A DNA stretch of 64,000 nucleotides, from contig NZ_JAGIBD010000018.1 in assembly GCF_017744555.1 (NCBI RefSeq), forward strand, positions 1 to 64,000, given 5' to 3'. Every line of letters starts with the position of its first letter. Within the stretch, counting starts at the first letter, position 1. The stretch is from Cellulomonas sp. (GTDB lineage: Bacteria; Actinomycetota; Actinomycetes; Actinomycetales; Cellulomonadaceae). The notes under the pieces are model-generated. The model did no database searches, was not told the origin of the DNA, and was given only the letters and a program-made list of their open reading frames with translations. This document shows, piece by piece, positions 8,817 to 16,560 of this stretch. The position numbers and the translations under genes were made by a program.

Positions 8817-9161
8817 ATGCGGAACGTGGGTGTGCTGATCGTCGTCGGGCTCCTCATCTACTGCCTGATCGACATCGCGCGCAGCAGCGACGACGAGCGT
8901 CTGGGCGCCCCCCGCGTGCTCTGGGCGCTGCTGGTGCTGCTCGTGCCGCTGTTCGGGTCGATCGCCTGGCTGGCGATCAGCAGGCTGCGCCGGCCCGCGA
9001 CCGACGGCGGCACGTCCCGGGCTCCAGGCGGGCGTCCGGTGGTGCGCCGGCGGCAGGGACCGGTGGCGCCCGACGACGACCCCGACTTCCTGCGCAAGCT
9101 CGACCAGGAGCGGCGGCGCCGCGAGAACGGGTCCTCGGACGAGGAGTCCCCGCAGGTCTGA
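8817..9161 (+). CDS. PLDc_N-type small membrane protein
   Basis: 114-residue protein with two membrane segments (about residues 4-20 and 38-58) and a hydrophilic, Arg-rich tail. The sequence IDIARSSDDE after the first helix and the Pro-Leu-Phe-Gly segment before the second match the PLDc_N family, named for the membrane leader of phospholipase D-like proteins but found alone in many actinobacteria. No catalytic HKD motif is present, so it is not a phospholipase. It sits beside the cytochrome c maturation operon on the opposite strand. Confidence 0.7.
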   Translation: MRNVGVLIVVGLLIYCLIDIARSSDDERLGAPRVLWALLVLLVPLFGSIAWLAISRLRRPATDGGTSRAPGGRPVVRRRQGPVAPDDDPDFLRKLDQERRRRENGSSDEESPQV

Positions 9162-9204
9162 CGACTCGGACGCCGCGCCGTCAGGCCCGTGGAGAGGCCG
9201 CCCG

Positions 9205-10221
9205 TCACAGGCCGGAGTACGAGTGCTTCCCCGTGACGAACAGGTTGACGACCGAGAAGTTCGCGAGCACCACGGCATACCCGACGAACACGAAGTACGC
9301 GGCCTTGCGCCCGCTCCACCCGCGGGTCGTGCGCGCGTGCAGGTAGGCCGCGTACACGACCCACGCGACGAACGTCCCGACCTCCTTGGGGTCCCAGCCC
9401 CAGTACCGGCCCCACGCGTGCTCGGCCCAGATGGCGCCGCCGATGAGCGTGAACGTCCACAGCACGAACCCGATCGCGTTGAGCCGGAACGCCTGCGCCT
9501 CGAGCTCGCGCGCGGACGGCACCTGCTGCAGCCACCCGAACCGGGGGCCGGTGACCCAGCGGCGCAGGCCGTCGGTGCGGCGCGCGGCCTCGCCGACGGG
9601 CCGGGGACCGACCTCGCGGACGTCCTGGAGCACCTGGAGCACCGACGCGGCGAACGCGACCGTGAAGACGCCGGTCGCGGTGATCGCGACGCCGACGTGC
9701 AGCACGAGCCAGTAGCTCTGCAGCGCAGGCTGCACGGCGTCGGCCTGGACGAAGAAGACGAGCAGCCCCAGCGCGAGCGCGAGGACCGCGATGCCGAGCA
9801 CCAGGACGCCGACGAACGCGATGACGCGGCGGCGCTGCACGATCGCGAGGACCATCGTCGCGACGAGCACGCCGACCACGGTGAACTCGTACATGTTGGC
9901 GGTGGGCCAGCGCCCGGCGGCCAGACCGCGCGTGACGACCGCGCCGAGCAGCAGCACGATGCCGACGTACGTCGTGGTCCGCGCGATGCCCTCGGCGCGC
10001 AGCGACCGACCGTCGCCGACCGCGGCCGTCCCGCCGGGCGGGGTCGCGACTGCCGTCGCCGTCCGGCCCGCGGCTCCTGCCGATGCCGTCGCCTTCGCGG
10101 GCACCTTGCGCTGCGCGCGCTCGGCGATGGCCGCGAGGTCGACCGCGTACGCGACGAGCGCGATCGTGAGGGCGGTCATCGCGCCCCACACGAGCAGGGT
10201 GCTGAGGTCACCGGTGTTCAT
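9205..10221 (-). CDS. ccsB: CcsB/CcsA-type cytochrome c synthase subunit
   Basis: 338-residue polytopic membrane protein, the haem-handling half of System II cytochrome c maturation (ResC type). It has about eight hydrophobic helices and the haem-binding WWD-like block WAEHAWGRYWGWDPKEVGT near residue 265, with conserved His residues before and after it. The ATG at 10221 overlaps the ResB stop (ATGA), so the two synthase subunits are coupled. It is the last gene of the hisphosphatase-tlpA-ccdA-resB-ccsB run. It would attach haem to exported cytochromes, such as those of the bc complex fed by menaquinone. Confidence 0.93.
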   Translation of the reverse strand: MNTGDLSTLLVWGAMTALTIALVAYAVDLAAIAERAQRKVPAKATASAGAAGRTATAVATPPGGTAAVGDGRSLRAEGIARTTTYVGIVLLLGAVVTRGLAAGRWPTANMYEFTVVGVLVATMVLAIVQRRRVIAFVGVLVLGIAVLALALGLLVFFVQADAVQPALQSYWLVLHVGVAITATGVFTVAFAASVLQVLQDVREVGPRPVGEAARRTDGLRRWVTGPRFGWLQQVPSARELEAQAFRLNAIGFVLWTFTLIGGAIWAEHAWGRYWGWDPKEVGTFVAWVVYAAYLHARTTRGWSGRKAAYFVFVGYAVVLANFSVVNLFVTGKHSYSGL

Positions 10222-11939
10222 GGCGTGCTCTCTCGGGTGCTGTCGGGAGTGCTGTCAGGAGTGCTGTCAGGAGTGCGGTCAGAAGTGCGGTCAGGGATGT
10301 CGTCCGCGGCGGTCGGGCCGAGCGTCGCACGCAGCACCCGGTCGAGCTCGGGCTGCAGGCCGACGTCGTCGCCCCGGGCCAGGCCCGCGGCGGTCACCAC
10401 TGTAGGACCGTCGTCGTCGCCCGGCGCCGCGCGCAGCCACAGCCGCCGCCGGGGTGCGAACAGCGAGGCCGCGAGCCCGGCGAACGCGGCGAGCGCGAAC
10501 ACGAGCACGAACGGCAGCGCGGGGTCGTGCCGCAGGTCGAGCGCGACGTACCGGGGCAGGCCCTCGAACGTGAGCGTGCCGAGGTCGTCGGGCAGGTCCA
10601 CGGTCTGGCCGGGCCGCACGTACAGCGTGACGGGCTTGCCCTGGGCGTCGACGGACTGCGTGAGCCGGGACTCGTCGAGCTGGTACACGTTCTGCGGCAC
10701 ACCGGTGTCGAGGCCGAGGTTGCCGGACCACACCGACAGCACGAGCAGCGGGTCGTCGGGCTGCGGGTTGACGGACCGGTAGAGGTTCTCGCCGACCTCC
10801 TGCGCGGTCGGCAGCAGGAAGCCGATGAGGCCGACCTGCGGCTGGTCGCCCGACACGTCGGGCACCTTGACCACGCCGCGCGACGTGTACACCTCGTCCT
10901 GCGGCAGGAACGGCACCGGCCCCGCGTAGGCGACCTCGCCGGCCTTGTCGCGCACGGTGATGTCGGGCGCGTACCCGTTGCCCTGCAGGTAGACCTTCGC
11001 GCCGCCCGCGTCGAGCGGGTGGTTGACCTTGATCGTGCGCGCCTCGGGGTCGGACCCCGGCTCGGTGAGCGTGACGTGCGCGGTGAAGTCGCGCGACTGC
11101 AGCGAGTCCGGGTCGAACCGGGCCTCGAAGTCGTCGAGCCGCAGCGTGAACGGCACGAGCGACGACGGGCGGAACGCGGTGCCCTGCTCGAACGTGTCGT
11201 AGTCGACCTGCGCGTTCGCGAAACCGCGGCCCTGCACGACGATCGCCTGGCCCCGGTAGTGCAGCATCTGCCCGGTCGCGACGGACACGAGCAGCCCGAC
11301 GAGCGCGAGGTGGAACACGAGGTTGCCGGTCTCGCGCAGGTACCCGCGCTCGGCGGACACCGACCAGGTGCCGCGTCCCTCGTCGTGGGTGTCGACGCGG
11401 TAGGTCGGCCAGAACGGGAGCCGCCCGCGCCGCAGGACCGCCGCGGCGCGCTCGACGACCACGTGCGGCTCGTCGTCCGCGGTGCCCTGGCCCTGCGCCG
11501 GGAACCGGCCGAACCGTCGCGGCGTACGCGGCGGACGCCCGCGGACACCCCGCAGGTGCACCGCGGTGCGCGGCAGGATGCAGCCGACGAGCGAGACGAA
11601 CAGCAGCAGGTAGACGGCCGAGAACCAGATCGAGGAGTACACGCCGAAGAAGCCGAGGCGGTCGAGCCAGGGACCCAGCGTCGGGTGGTCGACGAGGTAG
11701 GTCGCGACCTTCTCGGGGCTCTGCGCGCGCTGCGGCCACACCGTGCCGGGGACCGCGGCGACGGCCAGCAGCATGAGCAGCAGCAGCGCGACGCGCATGC
11801 TCGTGAGCTGGCGCCACGCCCAGCGCAGCCAGCCGGTGAACCCGATCGACGGCACCTGCACGGGTGCGGGCGCGGGGTTGTCGTCGGTGACCGTGGCGGT
11901 GAAGACGTCGTCGAGCCCGTCGGGGCGGTATCCGCTCAC
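10218..11939 (-). CDS. resB: ResB-like cytochrome c biogenesis protein
   Basis: 573-residue partner of CcsB in System II cytochrome c maturation. Three N-terminal hydrophobic helices (including WRQLTSMRVALLLLMLLAV), a large extracytoplasmic domain (about residues 220-470, with TIKVNHPLDAGGAKVYLQG) and one final helix near residue 480 match ResB. It starts with GTG at 11939, one base after ccdA. The C-terminus ends in a degenerate PDST-type repeat encoded by 12-base tandem units and is longer than needed for the fold. CcsB follows with a 4-base overlap. Confidence 0.92.
   Translation of the reverse strand: MSGYRPDGLDDVFTATVTDDNPAPAPVQVPSIGFTGWLRWAWRQLTSMRVALLLLMLLAVAAVPGTVWPQRAQSPEKVATYLVDHPTLGPWLDRLGFFGVYSSIWFSAVYLLLFVSLVGCILPRTAVHLRGVRGRPPRTPRRFGRFPAQGQGTADDEPHVVVERAAAVLRRGRLPFWPTYRVDTHDEGRGTWSVSAERGYLRETGNLVFHLALVGLLVSVATGQMLHYRGQAIVVQGRGFANAQVDYDTFEQGTAFRPSSLVPFTLRLDDFEARFDPDSLQSRDFTAHVTLTEPGSDPEARTIKVNHPLDAGGAKVYLQGNGYAPDITVRDKAGEVAYAGPVPFLPQDEVYTSRGVVKVPDVSGDQPQVGLIGFLLPTAQEVGENLYRSVNPQPDDPLLVLSVWSGNLGLDTGVPQNVYQLDESRLTQSVDAQGKPVTLYVRPGQTVDLPDDLGTLTFEGLPRYVALDLRHDPALPFVLVFALAAFAGLAASLFAPRRRLWLRAAPGDDDGPTVVTAAGLARGDDVGLQPELDRVLRATLGPTAADDIPDRTSDRTPDSTPDSTPDSTRESTP
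10235..10294 (-). repeat. Five 12-bp tandem units at the 3' end of resB
   Basis: Five adjacent 12-base units of the type GAGTGCTGTCAG (plus strand) differ at one to three positions. They encode four-residue repeats (DRTS, DRTP, DSTP, DSTP, DSTR) in the last 25 residues of ResB. The repeat preserves frame and looks like slippage expansion of a non-essential tail. Confidence 0.9.
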
Positions 11940-11940
11940 G

Positions 11941-12780
11941 TCACACCACCGGCACGAATCCGTCGTTGCCCGTCAGCTGCCCCTGCAGCCACGACGCCCA
12001 GTCGTTCCACACGCCCGTGACGAGCGCGACGCCGAGCACCACGAGCATCGCGCCGCCGAACCGCATCATCGCGAGCCGGTGCCGCCGCAGGAACCCGAGC
12101 ATGCGCGTGCTGCTCTCGACGCCGAGCGCGACGAGCAGGAACGGCAGCCCGAGGCCGACGCAGAACGCGACCGCGAGCAGCCCCCCGCGCAGCGCGGACC
12201 CGTCGCCGAGCGACAGCGTGAGGATCGCCGCGAGCGTCGGGCCGATGCACGGCGTCCAGCCGAGCCCGAACGTCACGCCCAGCAGCGGCGCGCCCCACAG
12301 CCCGGCGCGAGGCGCGAGGTGGAGGCGGCGCTCGTTCTGCAGGAACGGCACGAGCCCGAGGAACGACAGGCCCATGAGGATCACGACGACGCCGAGGACC
12401 CGCGTGACGGGGTCCTGCCAGCGGTGCAGCGCGCTGCCGAGCGACCCGGCGAGCACGCCGTAGACGACGAACACCGCGGTGAACCCGGCGACGAACAGCG
12501 CGACACCCGCGAGCACGCGGCTGCGCGCCGGAGCGGTGCGGACGACCGTCGCGGTGCCGCCGGTCCCCGACGCGCGCGACGGGCCCGACGCCGCCGAGCC
12601 GGCCATGCCGCCGAGGTACCCGAGGTATCCGGGCACGAGCGGCAGGACGCAGGGCGACGCGAACGACACGAGCCCGGCGAGCAGCGCGACCGGGACGGCG
12701 AGCAGCATCGAGCCGGACGTCACGGTCCGCCCGAACGCGTCGCCCGCACCGGCGACCAGCGCCGTCGCCGCGAGGTTCAC
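11941..12780 (-). CDS. ccdA: CcdA, thiol-disulfide electron transporter
   Basis: 279-residue membrane protein that carries reducing equivalents from cytoplasmic thioredoxin to the extracytoplasmic TlpA/ResA protein, keeping apocytochrome c cysteines reduced. The two diagnostic Cys-Pro segments are visible: SFASPCVLPLVPGYLGYLGG near residue 40 and GWTPCIGPTLAAILTL near 180, each in a hydrophobic helix. The GTG at 12780 overlaps the TlpA stop (GTGA) and resB follows after one base. A Gly/Ser/Thr-rich loop (SAASGPSRASGTGG) after the first segment is longer than in compact CcdA proteins. Confidence 0.94.
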   Translation of the reverse strand: MNLAATALVAGAGDAFGRTVTSGSMLLAVPVALLAGLVSFASPCVLPLVPGYLGYLGGMAGSAASGPSRASGTGGTATVVRTAPARSRVLAGVALFVAGFTAVFVVYGVLAGSLGSALHRWQDPVTRVLGVVVILMGLSFLGLVPFLQNERRLHLAPRAGLWGAPLLGVTFGLGWTPCIGPTLAAILTLSLGDGSALRGGLLAVAFCVGLGLPFLLVALGVESSTRMLGFLRRHRLAMMRFGGAMLVVLGVALVTGVWNDWASWLQGQLTGNDGFVPVV

Positions 12781-13370
12781 GACGGCTGCTCCGCGAGCAG
12801 GTCGTCGACGATCGCCGAGAGCGTCGAGCCCTCGGCCAGGCCGAGGATCCGCGCGGCGACCTTGCCGTCGCGGTCGAGCACGACCGTGGTGGGCACGGCG
12901 TTGATCGGCACGGTGCCCTGCAGGTGGGCCACGGCCGACCCGTCGCTGTCGGCGAGGCTCGGGTACGGCACCTCGAACTGGCGCTGGAACGCCTGCGCCG
13001 CGCCCGCGGCGTCCGTGCCGTTGATGCCGAGCACGTGCACGCCCTGGTCGGCGTAGTCCGTGGCGAGCGCGACGAGGTCGGGCGCCTCCGCGCGGCACGG
13101 CGGGCAGTTCGCGTACCAGGTGTTGAGGACGACGACGTCGCCCTTCCAGTCCGCGGTGTCGACCGCGGCACCGTCGAAGTCGGTGCCCGACAGCTCGACG
13201 GGTCCCTTGCGGTCACCGGCCTTCCACGTCGTCGCACTGCCGTCGCCGGACTGGTAGCCCTGGTCCGTGACGTCGTCGGGCGTGCGGGCGCCGTCGTCCC
13301 CGCCACCGGAGCAGGCCGCGAGCAGGCCGAGGACCGCGGCGGAGGCGACGAGCGCGTGGCGGATCCGCAC
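12777..13370 (-). CDS. TlpA/ResA-type thioredoxin-fold lipoprotein
   Basis: 197-residue exported thiol-disulfide oxidoreductase. The lipobox LGLLAACSGG near residue 20 anchors it outside the membrane. The thioredoxin active site is NTWYANCPPCRAEAPDL near residue 91, a CPPC variant; the cis-proline loop VPTTVVLDRDGKV lies near 162. It should receive electrons from CcdA and reduce apocytochrome c haem-binding cysteines. GTG start at 13370, just after the histidine phosphatase stop at 13372. The genomic order matches Rv0525-Rv0529 of M. tuberculosis. Confidence 0.92.
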   Translation of the reverse strand: MRIRHALVASAAVLGLLAACSGGGDDGARTPDDVTDQGYQSGDGSATTWKAGDRKGPVELSGTDFDGAAVDTADWKGDVVVLNTWYANCPPCRAEAPDLVALATDYADQGVHVLGINGTDAAGAAQAFQRQFEVPYPSLADSDGSAVAHLQGTVPINAVPTTVVLDRDGKVAARILGLAEGSTLSAIVDDLLAEQPS

Positions 13371-13371
13371 G

Positions 13372-14040
13372 TCAGGCCCCCGCGACGGTCGACGCGCCGG
13401 GCAGCAGCGAGGCCGCAGGCTGGGTGTACGAGATGCGCACGAGCCGGTCGTCCTCGAACACGAGGCTCGTGAGCGACGCGACCGAGCACTGCCGGCGGCG
13501 GGGGTCGTGCCACAGCCGCCGTCCCTCGAGCGCGAGGCGCGTGACCCAGACCGGGAGCTGGTGGCTGACGAGCACGGCCTCGTGACCGCGGGCCGCGTCG
13601 CGCGCGGTGTCGACCGCCGCGAGCATGCGGTCCACCTGGTCGCGGTACGGCTCGCCCCACGACGGGCGGAACGGGTTGCGCAGGTACGGCCAGTGACCCG
13701 GGTGGCGCAGGGAGCCGTCGCCGACGCCGAACGTCATGCCCTGGAAGTGGTTGCCCGCCTCGATGAGCCGCTGGTCGGTGCCGACGGGCAGCCCGAACGC
13801 CTCCGCGATGGGCGCGGCCGTCTCCTGCGCACGCTGCAGCGGCGAGGCGATCACGGCGACGACGTCGCGGCGCGACGTCGCGTCGGCGCCGTCCGCCGTG
13901 CCCGCGAGGTGGTCGGCGACCATGCGCGCCATCGCGTGCCCGCGCTCGGAGAGGTGGTAGCCCGGCAGCCGTCCGTAGAGCACGCCCTCGGGGTTGTGCA
14001 CCTCGCCGTGGCGCAGCAGGTGGATGGTGGTGGCGACCAT
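13372..14040 (-). CDS. Histidine phosphatase family protein (phosphoglycerate mutase-like)
   Basis: 222-residue member of the branch-1 histidine phosphatase superfamily. The nucleophile motif is LLRHGEVHNPEGVLYGR near residue 7; the second basic block SPLQRAQETAAPIAE is near 63 and the catalytic His is in VLVSHQLPVWVTRLALEG near 165. I chose ATG 14040 because it places the RHG motif at the usual distance from the N-terminus; longer in-frame reading upstream has no family similarity. It heads the cytochrome c maturation run with a one-base gap to tlpA. Substrate unknown. Confidence 0.9.
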   Translation of the reverse strand: MVATTIHLLRHGEVHNPEGVLYGRLPGYHLSERGHAMARMVADHLAGTADGADATSRRDVVAVIASPLQRAQETAAPIAEAFGLPVGTDQRLIEAGNHFQGMTFGVGDGSLRHPGHWPYLRNPFRPSWGEPYRDQVDRMLAAVDTARDAARGHEAVLVSHQLPVWVTRLALEGRRLWHDPRRRQCSVASLTSLVFEDDRLVRISYTQPAASLLPGASTVAGA

Positions 14041-14089
14041 GGGGGTCAGTCTCGCAGCCCGACCTGGGTGCTCCCGACGGATCGGGCGG

Positions 14090-14608
14090 TCATTCGACGT
14101 GACACGGACCACCCGTGAGGTGCTCGCGCACGACGCCCATGGCCTCGCCGAGCGCCCGGAACTGCTCGTCGGTGAGCACGTCGACGAGGTGGTCGCGCAC
14201 CGACTGCACGTGCCCGGGAGCCGCGGCGACGAGGACCTCCCACCCGCGGTCGGTCATCGTGCAGTTCACGCCGCGGGCGTCCTCCGAGCACGCCGTCCGG
14301 ACGACGAGGCCCGACTGCTCCATGCGCCGGATCGTGTGCGTGAGCCGGCTGCGGGAGTGCGCGAGGTGGTCGGCGAGCTGTGCCATCCGCAGCGTGCGGC
14401 CGGGGCTCTCGGAGAGCCGGACGAGCACCTCGTACTCGTGGCTGGACAGGCCGGACTGCGCCTCGAGCTCGTGCGCGAGCACGTCGGCGAGCCGCTGCGT
14501 GCCGACGAGGAAGTCCCGCCACAGCACCTGCTGCTCGGCGGTCAGCCACTGCACGGTGTCGGCCGTCGCGACGGCGTGGTCGTCGACGGCGGGTGTGGTC
14601 GTGCTCAC
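14090..14608 (-). CDS. MarR-family transcriptional regulator
   Basis: 172-residue MarR-type winged-helix protein. The core is SSHEYEVLVRLSESPGRTLRMAQL-like (about residues 54-77), the recognition helix HSRSRLTHTIRRMEQSGLV near 87-105, and the wing TACSEDARGVNCTMTDRGWE. It contains Cys residues near 109, 118 and 169 that could sense oxidants or thiol-reactive compounds, although this is only a possibility. GTG start at 14608. It is divergent from yceI across a 93-bp AT-rich region with inverted repeats, the usual layout for a MarR regulator and its target. Confidence 0.9.
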   Translation of the reverse strand: MSTTTPAVDDHAVATADTVQWLTAEQQVLWRDFLVGTQRLADVLAHELEAQSGLSSHEYEVLVRLSESPGRTLRMAQLADHLAHSRSRLTHTIRRMEQSGLVVRTACSEDARGVNCTMTDRGWEVLVAAAPGHVQSVRDHLVDVLTDEQFRALGEAMGVVREHLTGGPCHVE

Positions 14609-14644
14609 GTCCGGTCCTCCAGGGGTTGCGCTCCTGCCCGAAGT

Positions 14645-14685
14645 CTAGTACAACTTTTAACTATCCAGATGGTTGATGATTCAAC
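14645..14685. promoter_or_regulatory. AT-rich MarR/YceI intergenic operator region
   Basis: Within a genome of about 74% G+C this segment is conspicuously AT-rich. It contains GTTGATGATTCAAC (14672-14685), an inverted repeat with 5-bp arms, and TAGTACAACTTTTAACTA (14646-14663), a looser repeat with TAGT/ACTA ends. Both are suitable as dimer sites for the adjacent MarR protein and overlap where promoters for the divergent genes must lie. Confidence 0.55.
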
Positions 14686-14701
14686 AAGCAGGAGGATCCC
14701 C

Positions 14702-15262
14702 ATGAGCACCACCACGACCGCACTCCCCACCGGCCTCACCACCGGCACCTGGGCCGTCGACGGCTCGCACACCGAGGCCGCCTTCACCGTCCGCCACGCG
14801 GGCATCTCGAAGGTCCGGGGCACGGTCGCGGTCACCGAGGGCACCATCACCGTCGGCGAGGACCTCGCGAGCACCTCGGTCTCCGTCACGCTCGACCCGG
14901 CCACCGTCTCCACCGGCGACGCCAACCGCGACGGCCACCTCAAGAGCGGCGACTTCTTCGACGTCGAGAAGTTCGGCCAGTGGACGTTCGTCTCCACCGA
15001 GATCCGCGAGGCCGGCAGCGAGTACGTCATCGCCGGTGACCTCACCATCCACGGCGTCACGCAGCCCGTCGAGCTCGCGACCGAGTTCAACGGCACCGCG
15101 GTCGACCCGTTCGGCAACACCCGCGCCGGCTTCGAGGCCAGCGTGACGATCTCCCGCAAGGACTTCGGCCTGACCTGGAACGCGGCCCTCGAGGCCGGCG
15201 GCGTCCTCGTCTCCGACAAGGTCGTGATCGCCCTCGACGTCTCGGCGATCCGGCAGGGCTGA
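14702..15262 (+). CDS. YceI-family lipocalin-like protein
   Basis: 186-residue YceI-like beta-barrel protein, a family that binds polyisoprenoid or other lipids. The family blocks GTWAVDGSHTEAAFTVRHAG (residues about 17-36), GHLKSGDFFDVEKF near 80, LTIHGVTQPVEL near 117 and SRKDFGLTWN near 157 are all present. There is no signal peptide, so unlike E. coli YceI it is probably cytoplasmic, as is common in actinobacteria. The ATG at 14702 is preceded by a strong GCAGGAGG site (14688-14695). Probably controlled by the divergent MarR regulator; YceI/MarR pairs respond to stress in some bacteria. Confidence 0.93.
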   Translation: MSTTTTALPTGLTTGTWAVDGSHTEAAFTVRHAGISKVRGTVAVTEGTITVGEDLASTSVSVTLDPATVSTGDANRDGHLKSGDFFDVEKFGQWTFVSTEIREAGSEYVIAGDLTIHGVTQPVELATEFNGTAVDPFGNTRAGFEASVTISRKDFGLTWNAALEAGGVLVSDKVVIALDVSAIRQG

Positions 15263-15292
15263 CACCCCCGCACCCGCGGGTCCAGCCGCAGC

Positions 15293-15335
15293 CGCGAGGC
15301 CGGCACCTCCCCGACCGGGAGGCGCCGGCCTCGCG
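15293..15335 (+). terminator. yceI terminator hairpin
   Basis: Arms at 15293-15311 and 15317-15335 pair over 19 positions with one mismatch and a 5-base loop, 30 bases after the yceI stop. This is one of the strongest hairpins in the window. No T-tract follows. Confidence 0.75.
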
Positions 15336-15423
15336 TGCGTCCGGGGGCGCGGCGGCCGAAGAGTCGGCCTGCGGGTCGACCTGCGGGACGTCCCGCCAGG
15401 GCGCGCGCACCGCAGCCCGAGCG

Positions 15424-16164
15424 TCACGCCAGGGTCGCCGAGCGCCACTGGTCGTGGAACGCGAGGATCGCGAGCTCCGAGGCGACGTCCACGGCCCGCA
15501 GGTCGACGCCCGCCGGCACCCGCAGCGCGCGCGGGGCGAACGTGAGGATGCCGCCGACGCCCGCATCGACCAGCGCGTCGCACACCACCTGCGCACCCGC
15601 CGCGGGCGTCGCGATGACACCGATGCTCGCGCCCGTCGACGACACGAGCGCCCGCAGGCCCTCGAACGGCTGCACCACCAGGCCGGCGACCGTGGTGCCG
15701 ACCACCGCCGGGTCCGTGTCGACCAGGCCCACCACCGCGAAGCCCCGGTCGGCGAACCCCGAGTAGTTCGCGAGCGCATGCCCCAGGTTGCCGATGCCCA
15801 CGATGACGACGCGGCGCTGCGTCGTGAGGCCGAGAACCGTGCCGACCTGCTCGGACAGGTGCGCGACGTCGTACCCGATCCCCCGCCGCCCGTACGAGCC
15901 GAGGAACGACAGGTCCTTGCGCAGCTGTGCCGGGTTCACGCCGGCGCGGCCCGCGAGCTCCTCCGACGACGTCAGCACGACGCCCTCGGCCGCGAGCGCG
16001 TCGAGCGCCCGCAGGTACCCCGGCAGGCGCGCCACCGTCGACGGCGGCACCGGCCGGCCGTGGCCGCCGCCGTGCGCACCACCGTGCGCACCACCGTGCG
16101 CACCGCCGTGCCCTCCGCTGTGCCCCCCGCTGCGCTCAGCCGATCGCCCAGGCTGGTTGTCCAC
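15424..16164 (-). CDS. rex: Rex, redox-sensing transcriptional repressor
   Basis: NADH/NAD+-responsive repressor, 246 residues from GTG 16164 (257 if GTG 16195-16197 is used). The winged-helix domain runs from PPSTVARLPGYLRALD through SSEELAGRAGVNPAQLRKDLS to FLGSYGRRGIGYDV. The Rossmann domain follows, with VIVGIGNLGHALANY, then GLVDTDP, and a C-terminal dimer-swap helix. Before the DNA-binding domain is an unusual Gly/His-rich extension of about 35 residues made of GGAH/GGHG units. I prefer 16164 because a GGGGG tract sits just upstream. In related actinobacteria rex controls respiratory and anaerobic genes; nrdD and the cytochrome genes here are possible targets. Confidence 0.92.
   Translation of the reverse strand: MDNQPGRSAERSGGHSGGHGGAHGGAHGGAHGGGHGRPVPPSTVARLPGYLRALDALAAEGVVLTSSEELAGRAGVNPAQLRKDLSFLGSYGRRGIGYDVAHLSEQVGTVLGLTTQRRVVIVGIGNLGHALANYSGFADRGFAVVGLVDTDPAVVGTTVAGLVVQPFEGLRALVSSTGASIGVIATPAAGAQVVCDALVDAGVGGILTFAPRALRVPAGVDLRAVDVASELAILAFHDQWRSATLA
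16069..16128 (-). repeat. Five 12-bp tandem units encoding Gly/His repeats in Rex
   Basis: Units of the form ACCGTGCGCACC (plus strand) are repeated five times; the first three are almost identical and the last two are diverged. They encode GGAH, GGAH, GGAH, GGHG and GGHS in the N-terminal extension of Rex. Confidence 0.9.
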
Positions 16165-16215
16165 ATCGACCCCCGCACGCCGCCGCCGGTCCCGCACGGG
16201 ACCGTGCAGGTCAGG

Positions 16216-16506
16216 TTAGGGGGTGCGCGGGGCCGCAGCCAGAGCCCGACGCAGACGGTTCTCGTCGATGCGGAAGTAGCCGCGCATCACGCCGTCCACC
16301 TCGACGACCGGCACGAGCTCCCCCAGGTCCTCGCGCCGCGACGGCGTCAGCGGTGCCGCGGGGTCGTCGACGTCGACCTCGGCCCACACGTCGCCCGTCT
16401 CGCCGCACACGCGCTGCACCAGCGCACGCGCGTCGTCGCACAGGTGGCACCCCGCGCGGCGGAACAGGACGACGCGGGACGAAGCGACAGGGGCGGGTCC
16501 GGGCAC
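16216..16506 (-). CDS. Glutaredoxin-like protein
   Basis: 96-residue thioredoxin-fold protein of the short glutaredoxin-like (DUF836-type) family. The redox motif is FRRAGCHLCDDARALV near residue 16, and the second half VPVVEVDGVMRGYFRIDENRL holds the cis-Pro position. It starts at GTG 16506. It lies just upstream of rex in the same direction, with about 50 bases between them. In mycobacteria a similar protein (Rv0508) is close to the SerB-like phosphatase Rv0505c, the same pairing as here. Electron donor and target are unknown. Confidence 0.85.
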   Translation of the reverse strand: MPGPAPVASSRVVLFRRAGCHLCDDARALVQRVCGETGDVWAEVDVDDPAAPLTPSRREDLGELVPVVEVDGVMRGYFRIDENRLRRALAAAPRTP

Positions 16507-16560
16507 GTCACCACGGTAGGCGACGCGCTGGCAGCCCGTGACCCTCGTTACAGTGGCGGC

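Noticed and set aside
11936-13660. 574-codon open frame opposite in phase to ccdA and tlpA
   Set aside because: Shadow of ccdA, tlpA and the histidine phosphatase; no domain is recognisable and composition is abnormal.
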